A DNA stretch of 64,000 bases from Halanaerobium hydrogeniformans (lineage in GTDB: Bacteria > Bacillota > Halanaerobiia > Halanaerobiales > Halanaerobiaceae). Positions 8,931 through 16,014 of this stretch are shown in pieces (positions within the stretch are counted from its first letter, which is position 1; every line of letters starts with the position of its first letter). The stretch covers positions 2,542,001 through 2,606,000 of the forward strand of contig NC_014654.1 of the NCBI RefSeq assembly GCF_000166415.1, written 5' to 3'. Position numbers and translations under genes: made by a program. The notes under the pieces were generated by a model. That model worked only from the letters and a program-made list of their open reading frames with translations, had not been told where the DNA came from and ran no database searches.

Positions 8931-9886
8931 CCCTCAAAGTTCAGATTGCATCAAAGTGGATAAATAAAGGGTATAAAATCTCTATTGTTTTAGACTTTGT
9001 TGGGCTTAATTCTTCCACTTACTACAGTAATATAAATAGAAAAACTGAGAGTGAAAGTACTAATAGCAGCAATTCCAATAATCCTCAAGGAAGACCTGTC
9101 CCTGGGTATTCTCTAACTGAATCAGGTGAAAAAATATCTGATGAACAGATTAAAGAATGGCTCTTAGAACTGGTTGCAGGAGATGGCTTCCCTTATGGTT
9201 ACAGGAAACTTACAGTCTGTTTAAAAGAAGACTATAACTTGAAAATAAATAAGAAAAAAGTATACAGGTTATGCAAAGAACTGGATATATTAAGATCGCA
9301 AAGAAAAATCAAAAAATTTAGACCTAAAAAGATTGCAAAACAGGAAGAAATTACAGAACCAAATCAACTCTGGCAGATGGATTTAAAATACGGCTACATA
9401 AATGGAACAGATCAGTTCTTTTTCCAGATGTCAGTAATTGATGTCTTTGATAAGACTGTTATAGATTATCACCTGGGACTAAGCTGTAAAGCTAAAGATA
9501 CCTGCAGGGTATTAAAGGCTGCTTTAAATAAAAGAAAGCTGTATAAAGGCATGAATTTGCCTAAAATTAGAACAGATAATGGACCACAATTTGTCTCTAA
9601 ATTATTTGGAGACACCTGTGAAAAACTGGGGGTAGAGCATCAGAGAATTCCAGTTAGAACACCTAATATGAATGCTCATATAGAATCATTTCATTCGGTT
9701 TTAGAAAAAGATTGTTATTCAATTAATGAATTCAGTAGTTTTATTGACGCCTATAAAAAAGTCAGTGAGTATATGAATTATTATAACAACAGATACCGTC
9801 ATGGCAGTCTTAATGATATGCCTCCAGCAAAATTTTATAAACTGGCTAAAGCAGAAAAAATAGTTGCTGAACCAGTACTCGCCTAA
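8921..9886 (+). CDS. IS3-family OrfB transposase (made by -1 frameshift)
   Basis: The frame is open from the slip site to 9886. The rve integrase core carries D in WQMDLKYG, D in IRTDNGPQF and E in AHIESFHSVLEKD. No ATG with a ribosome site lies before the core, so the product is expected only as an OrfAB fusion through A-AAC-CCC at 8918-8924 (frame gtA AAC CCC), six bases before the orfA stop. All catalytic residues are present, so the element may be active. Confidence 0.8.
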   Translation, partial: PPIALKVQIASKWINKGYKISIVLDFVGLNSSTYYSNINRKTESESTNSSNSNNPQGRPVPGYSLTESGEKISDEQIKEWLLELVAGDGFPYGYRKLTVCLKEDYNLKINKKKVYRLCKELDILRSQRKIKKFRPKKIAKQEEITEPNQLWQMDLKYGYINGTDQFFFQMSVIDVFDKTVIDYHLGLSCKAKDTCRVLKAALNKRKLYKGMNLPKIRTDNGPQFVSKLFGDTCEKLGVEHQRIPVRTPNMNAHIESFHSVLEKDCYSINEFSSFIDAYKKVSEYMNYYNNRYRHGSLNDMPPAKFYKLAKAEKIVAEPVLA

Positions 9887-9918
9887 ATCAAAAAATGAGA
9901 AACTAAGAATGAGCGAGC

Positions 9919-10185
9919 TTAACAAACATATTTTCCATATTTAGGGGGTTGAACCGTCCCTTTAATACATTCCTTACAAACAGACTTCCCCTCATACTCA
10001 AAATTATCATCAGCACTACCACAAAAAATACAGGCTGGCTCATACTTTCTTAAAATGATTTTATCTCCCTCAATAAATATTTCCATTGGATCTCCAGAAT
10101 TGATATTTTTAGCCTTCCGCAGCTCTTTGGGTATTACTACACGTCCTAAATTGTCAATTTTTCTTACAATACCTATTGTTTTCGA
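9919..10185 (-). pseudogene. SpoVT/AbrB-type regulator, start codon lost and 3' end cut by IS3
   Basis: The frame reads KTIGIVRKIDNLGRVVIP, then KELRKAKNINSGD and MEIFIEGDKIILRKYEPACIF, then a CxxC...CxxC pair (CIFCG, CKECI). This is the swapped-hairpin AbrB domain plus the short zinc-ribbon-like tail of Firmicute AbrB/SpoVT regulators. The expected start position holds TCG, seven or so bases after AAAGGA, so the start appears mutated (possibly from TTG). The last residues are read from the IS3 end. Before the insertion it probably lay upstream of the EEP gene in the same direction. Confidence 0.65.
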
Positions 10186-10483
10186 TAGCAGATCCTTTTA
10201 TTATCACTCTATATAAATACAATTATACACAACTCTAAAATATCCTGCTAATTTACTATATTTATACAATTAATCTTAAAAACACTTAATATAAAACAAA
10301 AACATTTGAGGCTTTTGTATTATTTGTATAAATAATGTAAATCTTTTTAAATTTTTGCAGGATAATTATTTGTAATCGATAATATATAAGTTAGACATAA
10401 AATTTAATATTTTAATATTAATAGCAAAATATTCGAAAGATTATTACGCAAAAGCTTGAATCTAAGGAGTTTTAATATTCTAT
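10186..10483. other. Intergenic AT-rich stretch, no gene seen
   Basis: About 300 bp of very AT-rich sequence between the AbrB remnant and IS3 element #2. No frame, tRNA or strong hairpin was recognised. Confidence 0.5.
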
Positions 10484-10610
10484 GATTGTCAAGCCTGCCT
10501 CAGATATTTATATCACAGTGATGATTCTGGATCGGGTATAATTAATTAAACAGTTTTTTCTCGGACATGATATAATAAGATAATAACAAACTAAAATGGA
10601 GGAAAATATC

Positions 10611-10883
10611 ATGCCTACAAAATATCCTGAAGAAATCAAAAGAAAAGTTGTTGCTCTGGCCAATAATGGTAAAAATCAAACTGAAATACTCAATGAATAT
10701 GGAATGGCAAGGTCCACACTTCATAAATGGATAAAAGACTATAATAACTCAGGTTCATTCAGCGCTAAAGATAATAGATCTGATAAAGAAAAAGAATTAA
10801 TTAAATTACAAAAAGAAAACAAGCAGTTAAAAATGGAGAATGATATTTTAAAGCAAGCGGCGCTGATAATGGGACGAAAGTAG
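10611..10883 (+). CDS. IS3-family OrfA
   Basis: 90 aa with an N-terminal HTH (YPEEIKRKVVALANNGKN, then ILNEYGMARSTLHKWIK) and a coiled coil (KELIKLQKENKQLKMENDIL). GGAGG lies 8 nt before the ATG at 10611. It ends ALIMGRK-stop, with the orfB frame already open in -1. Confidence 0.85.
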   Translation: MPTKYPEEIKRKVVALANNGKNQTEILNEYGMARSTLHKWIKDYNNSGSFSAKDNRSDKEKELIKLQKENKQLKMENDILKQAALIMGRK

Positions 10884-11722
10884 CAGTTATTAAGGCAAAC
10901 AGGGATAAATACAGTATTAGCGCCATGTGCAGAGCACTCAATATATCAAGGGGTATGATCTATTATACCCCTAAAGAAAAACAGGTTGATGTTGAACTAG
11001 AAAGCGAAGTGATTTCCATTTACAAAGCAAGTAGAAATCACTATGGAACCAGAAAAATCAAAAGAGAATTAGCTAAAAAAGGTTATCAGGTGTCCAAGCG
11101 AAGAATAGGTAAAATAATGAAAAAATATAATCTAGTTTCTACTTATACTAAAAAACAATACAAAGTTCATTCTCCAAGCTGTAATGAAGATAAAATTGCC
11201 AATATTGTAAACAGAGAATTTAACAAAGAAGAAGCTCTAGACGTTGTTGTCAGTGATTTAACCTATGTTAATGTAAAAGGAAAATGGAACTATGTCTGTC
11301 TGATCATAGATCTCTTCAACCGTGAATTTGTTGGTTATGCAGCAGGTAAAAAGAAAAATGCCGAATTAGTAACTGAGGCTTTTAAAAGTATTAAAAGACC
11401 ACTAAATCAAATTAATATTTTACATACTGATAGAGGTAATGAATTCAAAAATAAAGCTATCGATGATATTTTAGTCAGGTTTGATATTGAGCGTTCTTTA
11501 AGCAATAAAGGATGCCCATATGATAATGCAGTGGCAGAAGCAGCCTTTAAAGTAGTTAAGACTGAATTTGCTTATGACAGAATATTTAACAGCTTTGAAG
11601 AGCTGGAATATGAGCTATTTGACTATGTTAACTGGTATAATAACCACAGAATCCACGGGTCGTTAGATTACCTAACACCTGTTGAATATAGATATTTAAT
11701 GTTCGATAAAAAATTGTTGTAA
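10877..11722 (+). CDS. IS3-family OrfB transposase (made by -1 frameshift)
   Basis: The frame is open from before the orfA stop. After an HTH_21-like region (YGTRKIKRELAKKGYQVSKRR), the rve core shows D in VVSDLTYVN, D in LHTDRGNEF and E in DNAVAEAAFKVVKTE, as in IS3-family enzymes. The overlap region reads gga cga aag tag and lacks a canonical heptamer, so the slip mechanism is less clear than in element #1. The ATG at 10925 lies too far inside to be the natural start. Confidence 0.8.
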   Translation, partial: KVAVIKANRDKYSISAMCRALNISRGMIYYTPKEKQVDVELESEVISIYKASRNHYGTRKIKRELAKKGYQVSKRRIGKIMKKYNLVSTYTKKQYKVHSPSCNEDKIANIVNREFNKEEALDVVVSDLTYVNVKGKWNYVCLIIDLFNREFVGYAAGKKKNAELVTEAFKSIKRPLNQINILHTDRGNEFKNKAIDDILVRFDIERSLSNKGCPYDNAVAEAAFKVVKTEFAYDRIFNSFEELEYELFDYVNWYNNHRIHGSLDYLTPVEYRYLMFDKKLL

Positions 11723-11737
11723 AAAGTATTGACAATC

Positions 11738-12660
11738 CACCTCCAACATATTTTGAGACTCTCTGATCATTGTAGTATAACTCAACAGTTATTTGCCCTC
11801 TAATATCACAGTATCTTACTACCGATGTAGAGCCGTAACCAAATAATATTCCTGCATAAGGTGTATTAACTCTAAGACTAGCATTTAAAAATCTTAAATG
11901 GTCTACTCTCGAACCAGCAGTCATATCTGAAGATCCAGACTGACTTATAAAACCATTTAATTGATAACTTCTTTCTTTAATAGGAATTTCTAAATCTTTA
12001 TTTGTAACTTGGTTCATAGTTAAATTTTTAATAGTTCTCATAGATAAATTCCCTCTACTAACACTATATCCATAAACATCACCTGTTTTTTTTCTCATCG
12101 GAATCCAATTTCCATAGTCAGCTAAATGATCATTTTTATGTCTAAATTGATATCCATCTAAATCCATATCCTTAGTTATAAAATAATTAGTTGAAAGACT
12201 ATACCTCATTCTCCACAATTGCTCTAAGGAATTTATATTATTGGAAAAACTGATTAAATTAAGATTTACAGTTAATGTTTGTCCTCCAGAAGGATTAATA
12301 ACTTGCTCGTTAGGATCAACCCCAACATTTCTTGGCCAGATAGTTATATAATGTTCTATTGGTTCAATATATAAAGAATAACTACCATTTTGTTCGTGTA
12401 AAAGATTTCCGACTGTTGCTATAGAATCCCAAATATCGGGAGCATCAATATGAGGAAATCTTTTCCATTGATCAAAAGCATTTACTCTAATCCAATCAAC
12501 CACTAAAGGGTCTCCACCTAAAAATACCGTACCTTGAATAAGAGCACTTTGATGCTGAGTAGAATTAACAGAAGCTCCGTTTTCCATCAATATCAAATTA
12601 ATAGTATTACCTAAATTTGTACCTTCGATTTCACTTCTTAAACCATTTTGATAAATTATT
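11738..12660 (-). pseudogene. Surface-protein fragment, truncated at both ends
   Basis: An open frame of about 300 codons without a credible start (no ribosome site; open back to 12668) whose 3' end is cut by IS3 element #2 after YVGGG. It contains LEQLWRMRYSLSTNYFITKD, GNWIPMR and, near the end, PYAGILFGYGSTSVVRYCDI and KYVGGG, resembling GLUG-type beta-repeats of bacterial surface proteins. It joins the integrase fragment head-on at about 12655-12668, so a rearrangement brought them together. Family assignment is tentative. Confidence 0.5.
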
Positions 12661-12903
12661 CGACCTGATTATGTTACAAGCAAATTCAGGAAATATGCCG
12701 ATTCAGCTGGATTTAATAATACAAGGTTTCATGACTTACGACATACCCATGCAACCTGGCTCTTACAAGAAGGTGTTCATCCTAAAATCGTCCAGGAAAG
12801 ATTGGGGCATTCAAAAATATCTACTACTCTTGATTTATATTCTCATGTAATACCTTCAATGCAAAAAAATGCGGTCCAAAAACTCAAAAAAATAAAAAAG
12901 TAG
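12655..12903 (+). pseudogene. Tyrosine recombinase (integrase), C-terminal remnant
   Basis: 81 codons in frame ending at the TAG at 12901: RFHDLRHTHATWLLQEG, then ERLGHSKISTTLDLYSHV. The box II residues H-x-x-R (HDLRH), the GHS histidine and the catalytic Tyr (DLYSHV) are present; the N-terminus with the first Arg is gone (TAA at 12652). It sits about 90 bp from attR, the normal place for an integrase gene. It shows how the islet entered tRNA-Arg and why it is now fixed. Confidence 0.85.
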
Positions 12904-12908
12904 AGTCG

Positions 12909-12931
12909 CATGGCTACAAAATGGCTACGAA
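12909..12931 (+). repeat. Integrase arm-type repeats at the right end
   Basis: Two tandem 11-bp units, ATGGCTACAAA and ATGGCTACGAA, lie directly after the integrase stop. The same units occur at the left end (2416-2437). Confidence 0.5.
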
Positions 12932-12935
12932 ACAA

Positions 12936-12967
12936 GAAAATCTCCCAAGTGAATTTTCACTGGGAGA
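12936..12967 (-). terminator. Terminator downstream of tRNA-Arg, brought by the islet
   Basis: On the minus strand a stem of TCTCCCA(G)TGAA with TTCA(C)TTGGGAGA is followed by TTTTC. It lies 3' of the intact tRNA and replaces the displaced terminator at 2191-2225. It could also act on the integrase transcript. Confidence 0.65.
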
Positions 12968-12993
12968 TGCTTAAGTTTACTGTTATATCAATG

Positions 12994-13051
12994 ATTTTAA
13001 ATGGCGCGCTCGGAAGGATTCGAACCCTCAGCCTACTGATCCGTAGTCAGT
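12994..13051 (-). repeat. attR: direct repeat overlapping tRNA-Arg
   Basis: 58 bp identical to attL at 2248-2305. It spans from 8 bp beyond the CCA end into the 5' half of the anticodon arm. Confidence 0.9.
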
Positions 13052-13078
13052 CGCTCTATCCAGTTGAGCTACGAGCGC
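13002..13078 (-). tRNA. tRNA-Arg (anticodon ACG)
   Basis: 77 nt with CCA encoded. Acceptor GCGCTCG pairs fully with CGAGCGC. The D arm is GCTC/GAGC, the anticodon stem ACTGA/TCAGT with loop CTACGGA (anticodon ACG), and the T arm has TTCGAAT. The 3' part is the integration target of the islet and its function is restored by the islet sequence. Confidence 0.97.
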
Positions 13079-13163
13079 ATTTAAATTACAACATTAATTA
13101 TTATAACAGTATTTTTTTGTCTAGTCAAGTCTTTTTACAGCAATTTGAGGAGCTTGTTCTTTA

Positions 13164-13658
13164 CTAATTTGTTATTTTAAATTCTTTTTCAATCTCAGCA
13201 AACTCATAATTTACAGACAACAATTCTACTTCTAATATATAGTCCCCTTTTTCAAATTGAGATAAATCAATTTCCTGCTCAAAGTAATGAGTCTCTCCCG
13301 CAGAAATATCTACATATTGAAAAGCTTGAATAAACATTTTATCTTCTGCCCAGGAATAAATTTTAGTTCCGCTTTCATCTTTAACATAAATATTATATTT
13401 ATGGCCTGAACTAAATTCTAGGGTTCGTTCTGAATCACTATTATTGATTATTTCAATTTTTATTTCTAATTTGTCCTGTACTGAATATTCTTTTTCTGCT
13501 AATATTACATTTAAACTCAAATCAGTGGTTTCTTCCATTTTAATTTGATCACCATTTTTTATTGTTGGCCGATTATTAACAAATGAATTTGCAACAGCCA
13601 TTGAAGAGACAAATAATATAATAAAAAGAGTTAATAATAAAAGCTTATTTTTTTTCAT
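13164..13658 (-). CDS. Secreted BsuPI-domain protein
   Basis: 164 aa with a signal peptide (MKKNKLLLLTLFIILFVSSM, cleavage after about AVAN) and one BsuPI domain, an immunoglobulin-like fold first described in the B. subtilis intracellular proteinase inhibitor. Family motifs: a beta strand pair LSLNVILAEKEY...LEIKIEIINNSD, then HKYNIYVKDESGTKIYSWAE and the final strands GDYILEVELLSVNYEF. The signal peptide argues for an envelope role rather than intracellular inhibition. Monocistronic; first chromosomal gene beyond the tRNA. Confidence 0.75.
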   Translation of the reverse strand: MKKNKLLLLTLFIILFVSSMAVANSFVNNRPTIKNGDQIKMEETTDLSLNVILAEKEYSVQDKLEIKIEIINNSDSERTLEFSSGHKYNIYVKDESGTKIYSWAEDKMFIQAFQYVDISAGETHYFEQEIDLSQFEKGDYILEVELLSVNYEFAEIEKEFKITN

Positions 13659-13714
13659 AGTAGCCCCTTTCGAAAATTAATAATTATAAATACAAAATTG
13701 CATTTTACCGAATT

Positions 13715-14131
13715 TCACTCTCCAATAATTTTAACCAGCACTCTTTTACGCCTTTTACCATCAAATTCTCCATAAAAGATCTGCTCCCAGGGACCAAAAT
13801 CCAATTCTCCATCTGTCACAGCAACTACAACTTCTCTACCCATAATCTGTCTTTTAAGATGGGCATCAGCATTATCTTCAAATCCATTATGTGCATACTG
13901 AGAAACAGGTTCATGTGGAGCTAATTCTTCAAGCCATTTTTTATAATCCTGATGGAGGCCACTTTCATCATCATTGATAAAAACACTTGCAGTAATATGC
14001 ATTGCGTTTACAAGACATAAACCTTCTTTAATTCCACTTTCCTGCAAAACTTCTCTAACCTGATTTGTTATATTAATTAATTCCATCCTCTTGTCAGTAT
14101 TAAAATAAAGGTATTTTCTGATTGATTTCAT
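13715..14131 (-). CDS. YjbQ / UPF0047 family protein
   Basis: 138 aa, the family's usual length. Hallmarks are [31 protein letters not shown] and the C-terminal [26 protein letters not shown]. Family members show weak thiamine-phosphate synthase activity but the physiological role is unknown. Leftward, 24 bp after the MgtC-like gene, so possibly in the same transcript. Confidence 0.85.
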   Translation of the reverse strand: MKSIRKYLYFNTDKRMELINITNQVREVLQESGIKEGLCLVNAMHITASVFINDDESGLHQDYKKWLEELAPHEPVSQYAHNGFEDNADAHLKRQIMGREVVVAVTDGELDFGPWEQIFYGEFDGKRRKRVLVKIIGE

Positions 14132-14155
14132 TCTAGCCCACTCCTTATTTTAAAA

Positions 14156-14581
14156 TTATAATCTTCTTTTAACTGATGGTGCTATTCTTAAACTAATGAA
14201 AATAATCAAAGCTGCTATGATAGAAATATCAAACATTCCATAACCAATTGCAAGTCCTAAACCTGCAACTCCCCAAAGACTGGCAGCAGTGGTTAAACCT
14301 TCTACTTTGTCTTCCTGTTTAATAATAGTACCAGCACCTAAAAAACCAATCCCACTTATAACCTGAGCAGCAAGACGAGCTGGGTCTCCGGTAATACCTA
14401 AGTCAAGATTTACCTTTGAAACCTCGATAGATAAAATCATGATCAAACAGGATATTACAGAAACAATTACGTTTGTTCTTATACCTGCTGCTTTATTTTG
14501 TTTTTCCCTATCATAACCAATTAAAGCTGCAAGTAATCCTGCTAGTATTAGTTTAAAATAGCTCAGCCAATTTAATACCAT
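14156..14581 (-). CDS. MgtC/SapB family membrane protein
   Basis: 141 aa with four predicted membrane segments. The conserved motifs are GYDREKQNKAAGIRTN and the block DPARLAAQVISGIGFLGAG. MgtC proteins modulate growth at low Mg2+ and F-type ATP synthase in other bacteria; this one lacks the C-terminal soluble domain of classic MgtC and is closer to SapB/YhiD. AGGAGG lies upstream of the ATG, within the tail of the GGDEF gene. Confidence 0.85.
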   Translation of the reverse strand: MVLNWLSYFKLILAGLLAALIGYDREKQNKAAGIRTNVIVSVISCLIMILSIEVSKVNLDLGITGDPARLAAQVISGIGFLGAGTIIKQEDKVEGLTTAASLWGVAGLGLAIGYGMFDISIIAALIIFISLRIAPSVKRRL

Positions 14582-14599
14582 AACTAAATACTACCTCCT

Positions 14600-15133
14600 C
14601 TATACTTCTGCATCACGTGCATCCATTGTTGAAGTACCTAAAGCAATACTTAAAGAAAACTCCTTACTGTTATTTATATTTGCCTGATCAAAGCTATTAT
14701 TTAATTGTTCAGCGATTTTATCTACTTGCTCCTGCTCTGTTTTTTTTAAAACTACAGCTAGTTCATCGCCCGCTATTCTAGCAAGAATTTCTCCTTCATT
14801 AAAGTTTTTTTTCAACAGATCAGCTGCTTTTTTTATATATTTATCACCTTGAGTATGACCATGATTTTCATTAATCATTTTTAATTTATTTAACGAAATA
14901 ATTATTACACTAATAGGAAAACTATCTGACTCTTTAAGCCTCTTAACTTCTTCATAAACAAACTTTCTATTATATAATCCTGTTAATTCATCATGATAGC
15001 TTAAATATTTAATTTCTTTAGTTTTAGCTTCTAATTCTGCTTTTAAACCTTTATTTTCTTCAAGTAATCTTTGTAGAGTTTCTTCATTTATTAGATTGTT
15101 TTGCACTTTTCTTCCCACCTTCGCAAAACTCAA
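14600..15133 (-). CDS. GGDEF-domain protein, degenerate and shortened
   Basis: 177 aa: an N-terminal coiled coil (NEETLQRLLEENKGLKAELE) and a GGDEF domain (YLSYHDELTGLYNRKFVYEE...). The active loop reads RIAGDEL instead of RxGGDEF, and no RxxD inhibitory site precedes it. The domain stops after LSIALGTSTM with DARDAEV, so the last helix of a normal domain (about 25 residues) is missing. It may still bind GTP or c-di-GMP, but diguanylate cyclase activity is doubtful. Its stop codon abuts the ribosome site of the MgtC-like gene, which suggests coupling or a deletion that removed its end. Confidence 0.75.
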   Translation of the reverse strand: MSFAKVGRKVQNNLINEETLQRLLEENKGLKAELEAKTKEIKYLSYHDELTGLYNRKFVYEEVKRLKESDSFPISVIIISLNKLKMINENHGHTQGDKYIKKAADLLKKNFNEGEILARIAGDELAVVLKKTEQEQVDKIAEQLNNSFDQANINNSKEFSLSIALGTSTMDARDAEV

Positions 15134-15230
15134 ATATTTAATTTAAAAAACTTGTGATTATTATATAATTCAAGGTAAATTTGTTCTATCCTTCTTATAA
15201 AATGATTCGATTTTGTTTTTGAAAGATAAA

Positions 15231-15890
15231 TTAATTATTTTTTAGAGATTTAAAATTTCCATTTTGAAAAAAACAAGCAACTGCTTTAGCAGTTTTAAAT
15301 TGATAATGAATTTCTTTATGACCATAGGGAAGCATTATAAAGTCAGTTAAAAAATCAGCTTTAACTGAATTTACTTCTATTCTACCATCATTAGCACCTT
15401 TTAACAATTTACCTAAAAAAAGATTACTTTTTGTCCCTGCGATTGCACCGATCTCTATTTCTTCTCCTGAAGATAATTTAATTTCTTCTAAATTATCAGG
15501 AACAATAGAATCTAAAGTTTTAAATATTTTTGTGAAAAAAGGTAAATATTTATTGCTCTTAGCAGCAAGTCTGCTGCCAGAGTTAGGAGTTGCAATTAAA
15601 ACAACCCTTTTAATATAGCTTTTATCTTCAAGCTCAGCTAAGTAATTTCTTAGCACTAATCCACCAGAACTATGAGCTGCTAAATTAATTTTTTCACCTT
15701 TTTTAAGCTTTAATCTTATATTATGCAGTTTATTTTTAAAAATTTTACCTGCTTTCTTGATAGTCTTAAAGGTTAAGGGGAGCTCGACTAAAATAATTTG
15801 ATAGCCAAGTTTCTCTAAATTTTCTTTAAGCACCTGCATATCACTTTTCTTTTTATGATATCCATGCAATAATACAACTTTTTCATTCAT
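15231..15890 (-). CDS. Alpha/beta hydrolase, PGAP1/lipase-like
   Basis: 219 aa. VVLLHGYHKKKSDM carries the oxyanion HG motif, AHSSGG (GxSxG-like) the nucleophile Ser, NDGRI the likely Asp and GHKEIHYQ the likely His. This matches PGAP1-like/lipase hydrolases with esterase activity of unknown substrate. No signal peptide. The ATG at 15890 is preceded by GGGGGAA; the TTG five codons upstream is inside that ribosome site. Confidence 0.75.
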   Translation of the reverse strand: MNEKVVLLHGYHKKKSDMQVLKENLEKLGYQIILVELPLTFKTIKKAGKIFKNKLHNIRLKLKKGEKINLAAHSSGGLVLRNYLAELEDKSYIKRVVLIATPNSGSRLAAKSNKYLPFFTKIFKTLDSIVPDNLEEIKLSSGEEIEIGAIAGTKSNLFLGKLLKGANDGRIEVNSVKADFLTDFIMLPYGHKEIHYQFKTAKAVACFFQNGNFKSLKNN

Positions 15891-15954
15891 GAGATCTTCC
15901 CCCAAAACTTTAAAATTATCAATTTTTTATCAAAATATTCTGTCTTAAATTTAG

Positions 15955-15982
15955 AAAGAAAAGACAGCGGAAAACCGCTGCC
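15955..15982 (-). terminator. Terminator of nifJ
   Basis: GGCAGCGG-TTTT-CCGCTGTC hairpin followed by TTTTC on the minus strand, 33 bp after the nifJ stop. Confidence 0.8.
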
Positions 15983-16014
15983 TTTTCAACTATCTATATT
16001 TTGTTAAAAAGAGT

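Larger units (their letters stand above)
8552..9950 (+). mobile_element. IS3-family element #1
   Basis: About 1.4 kb with orfA and orfB in the -1 relation and short inverted ends sharing CCCCCTAA (8554-8561 and complement of 9942-9949). The exact boundaries are approximate. It lies between the EEP gene and the truncated AbrB-like gene, which it truncates at the 3' end. Confidence 0.75.
10484..11737 (+). mobile_element. IS3-family element #2
   Basis: About 1,254 bp bounded by short inverted ends (GATTGTCAA at 10484-10492, its complement at 11729-11737). It contains orfA and orfB in the -1 relation. It is inserted into a surface-protein gene whose C-terminal part is gone. It belongs to a different IS3 subgroup from element #1: the proteins are clearly different. 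Confidence 0.75.
2248..13051. mobile_element. Decayed integrative islet in tRNA-Arg, about 10.8 kb
   Basis: A perfect 58-bp direct repeat (2248-2305 and 12994-13051) covers the 3' part of tRNA-Arg. The tRNA is complete only on the right, and a tyrosine-recombinase C-terminus sits next to the right repeat, as in tRNA-integrated islands. The content is restriction-modification, an EEP enzyme, an unknown gene and three insertion sequences. No conjugation, replication or phage structural genes remain. The integrase is truncated, so the element is probably immobile without help. Confidence 0.85.

Noticed and set aside
9919-10185. AbrB/MazE-type antitoxin of a toxin-antitoxin pair
   Set aside because: No toxin gene is adjacent, and the CxxC tail is that of AbrB/SpoVT regulators rather than MazE.
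11628-12596. 322-aa minus-strand open frame as a complete gene
   Set aside because: It lacks a ribosome site and is open upstream of the first start; its last 35 or so codons run into the IS3 end. I treat it as a fragment of a surface-protein gene.
12617-12850. 77-aa plus-strand open frame
   Set aside because: It is a shadow in the wrong frame. The neighbouring frame reads the conserved integrase C-terminus.
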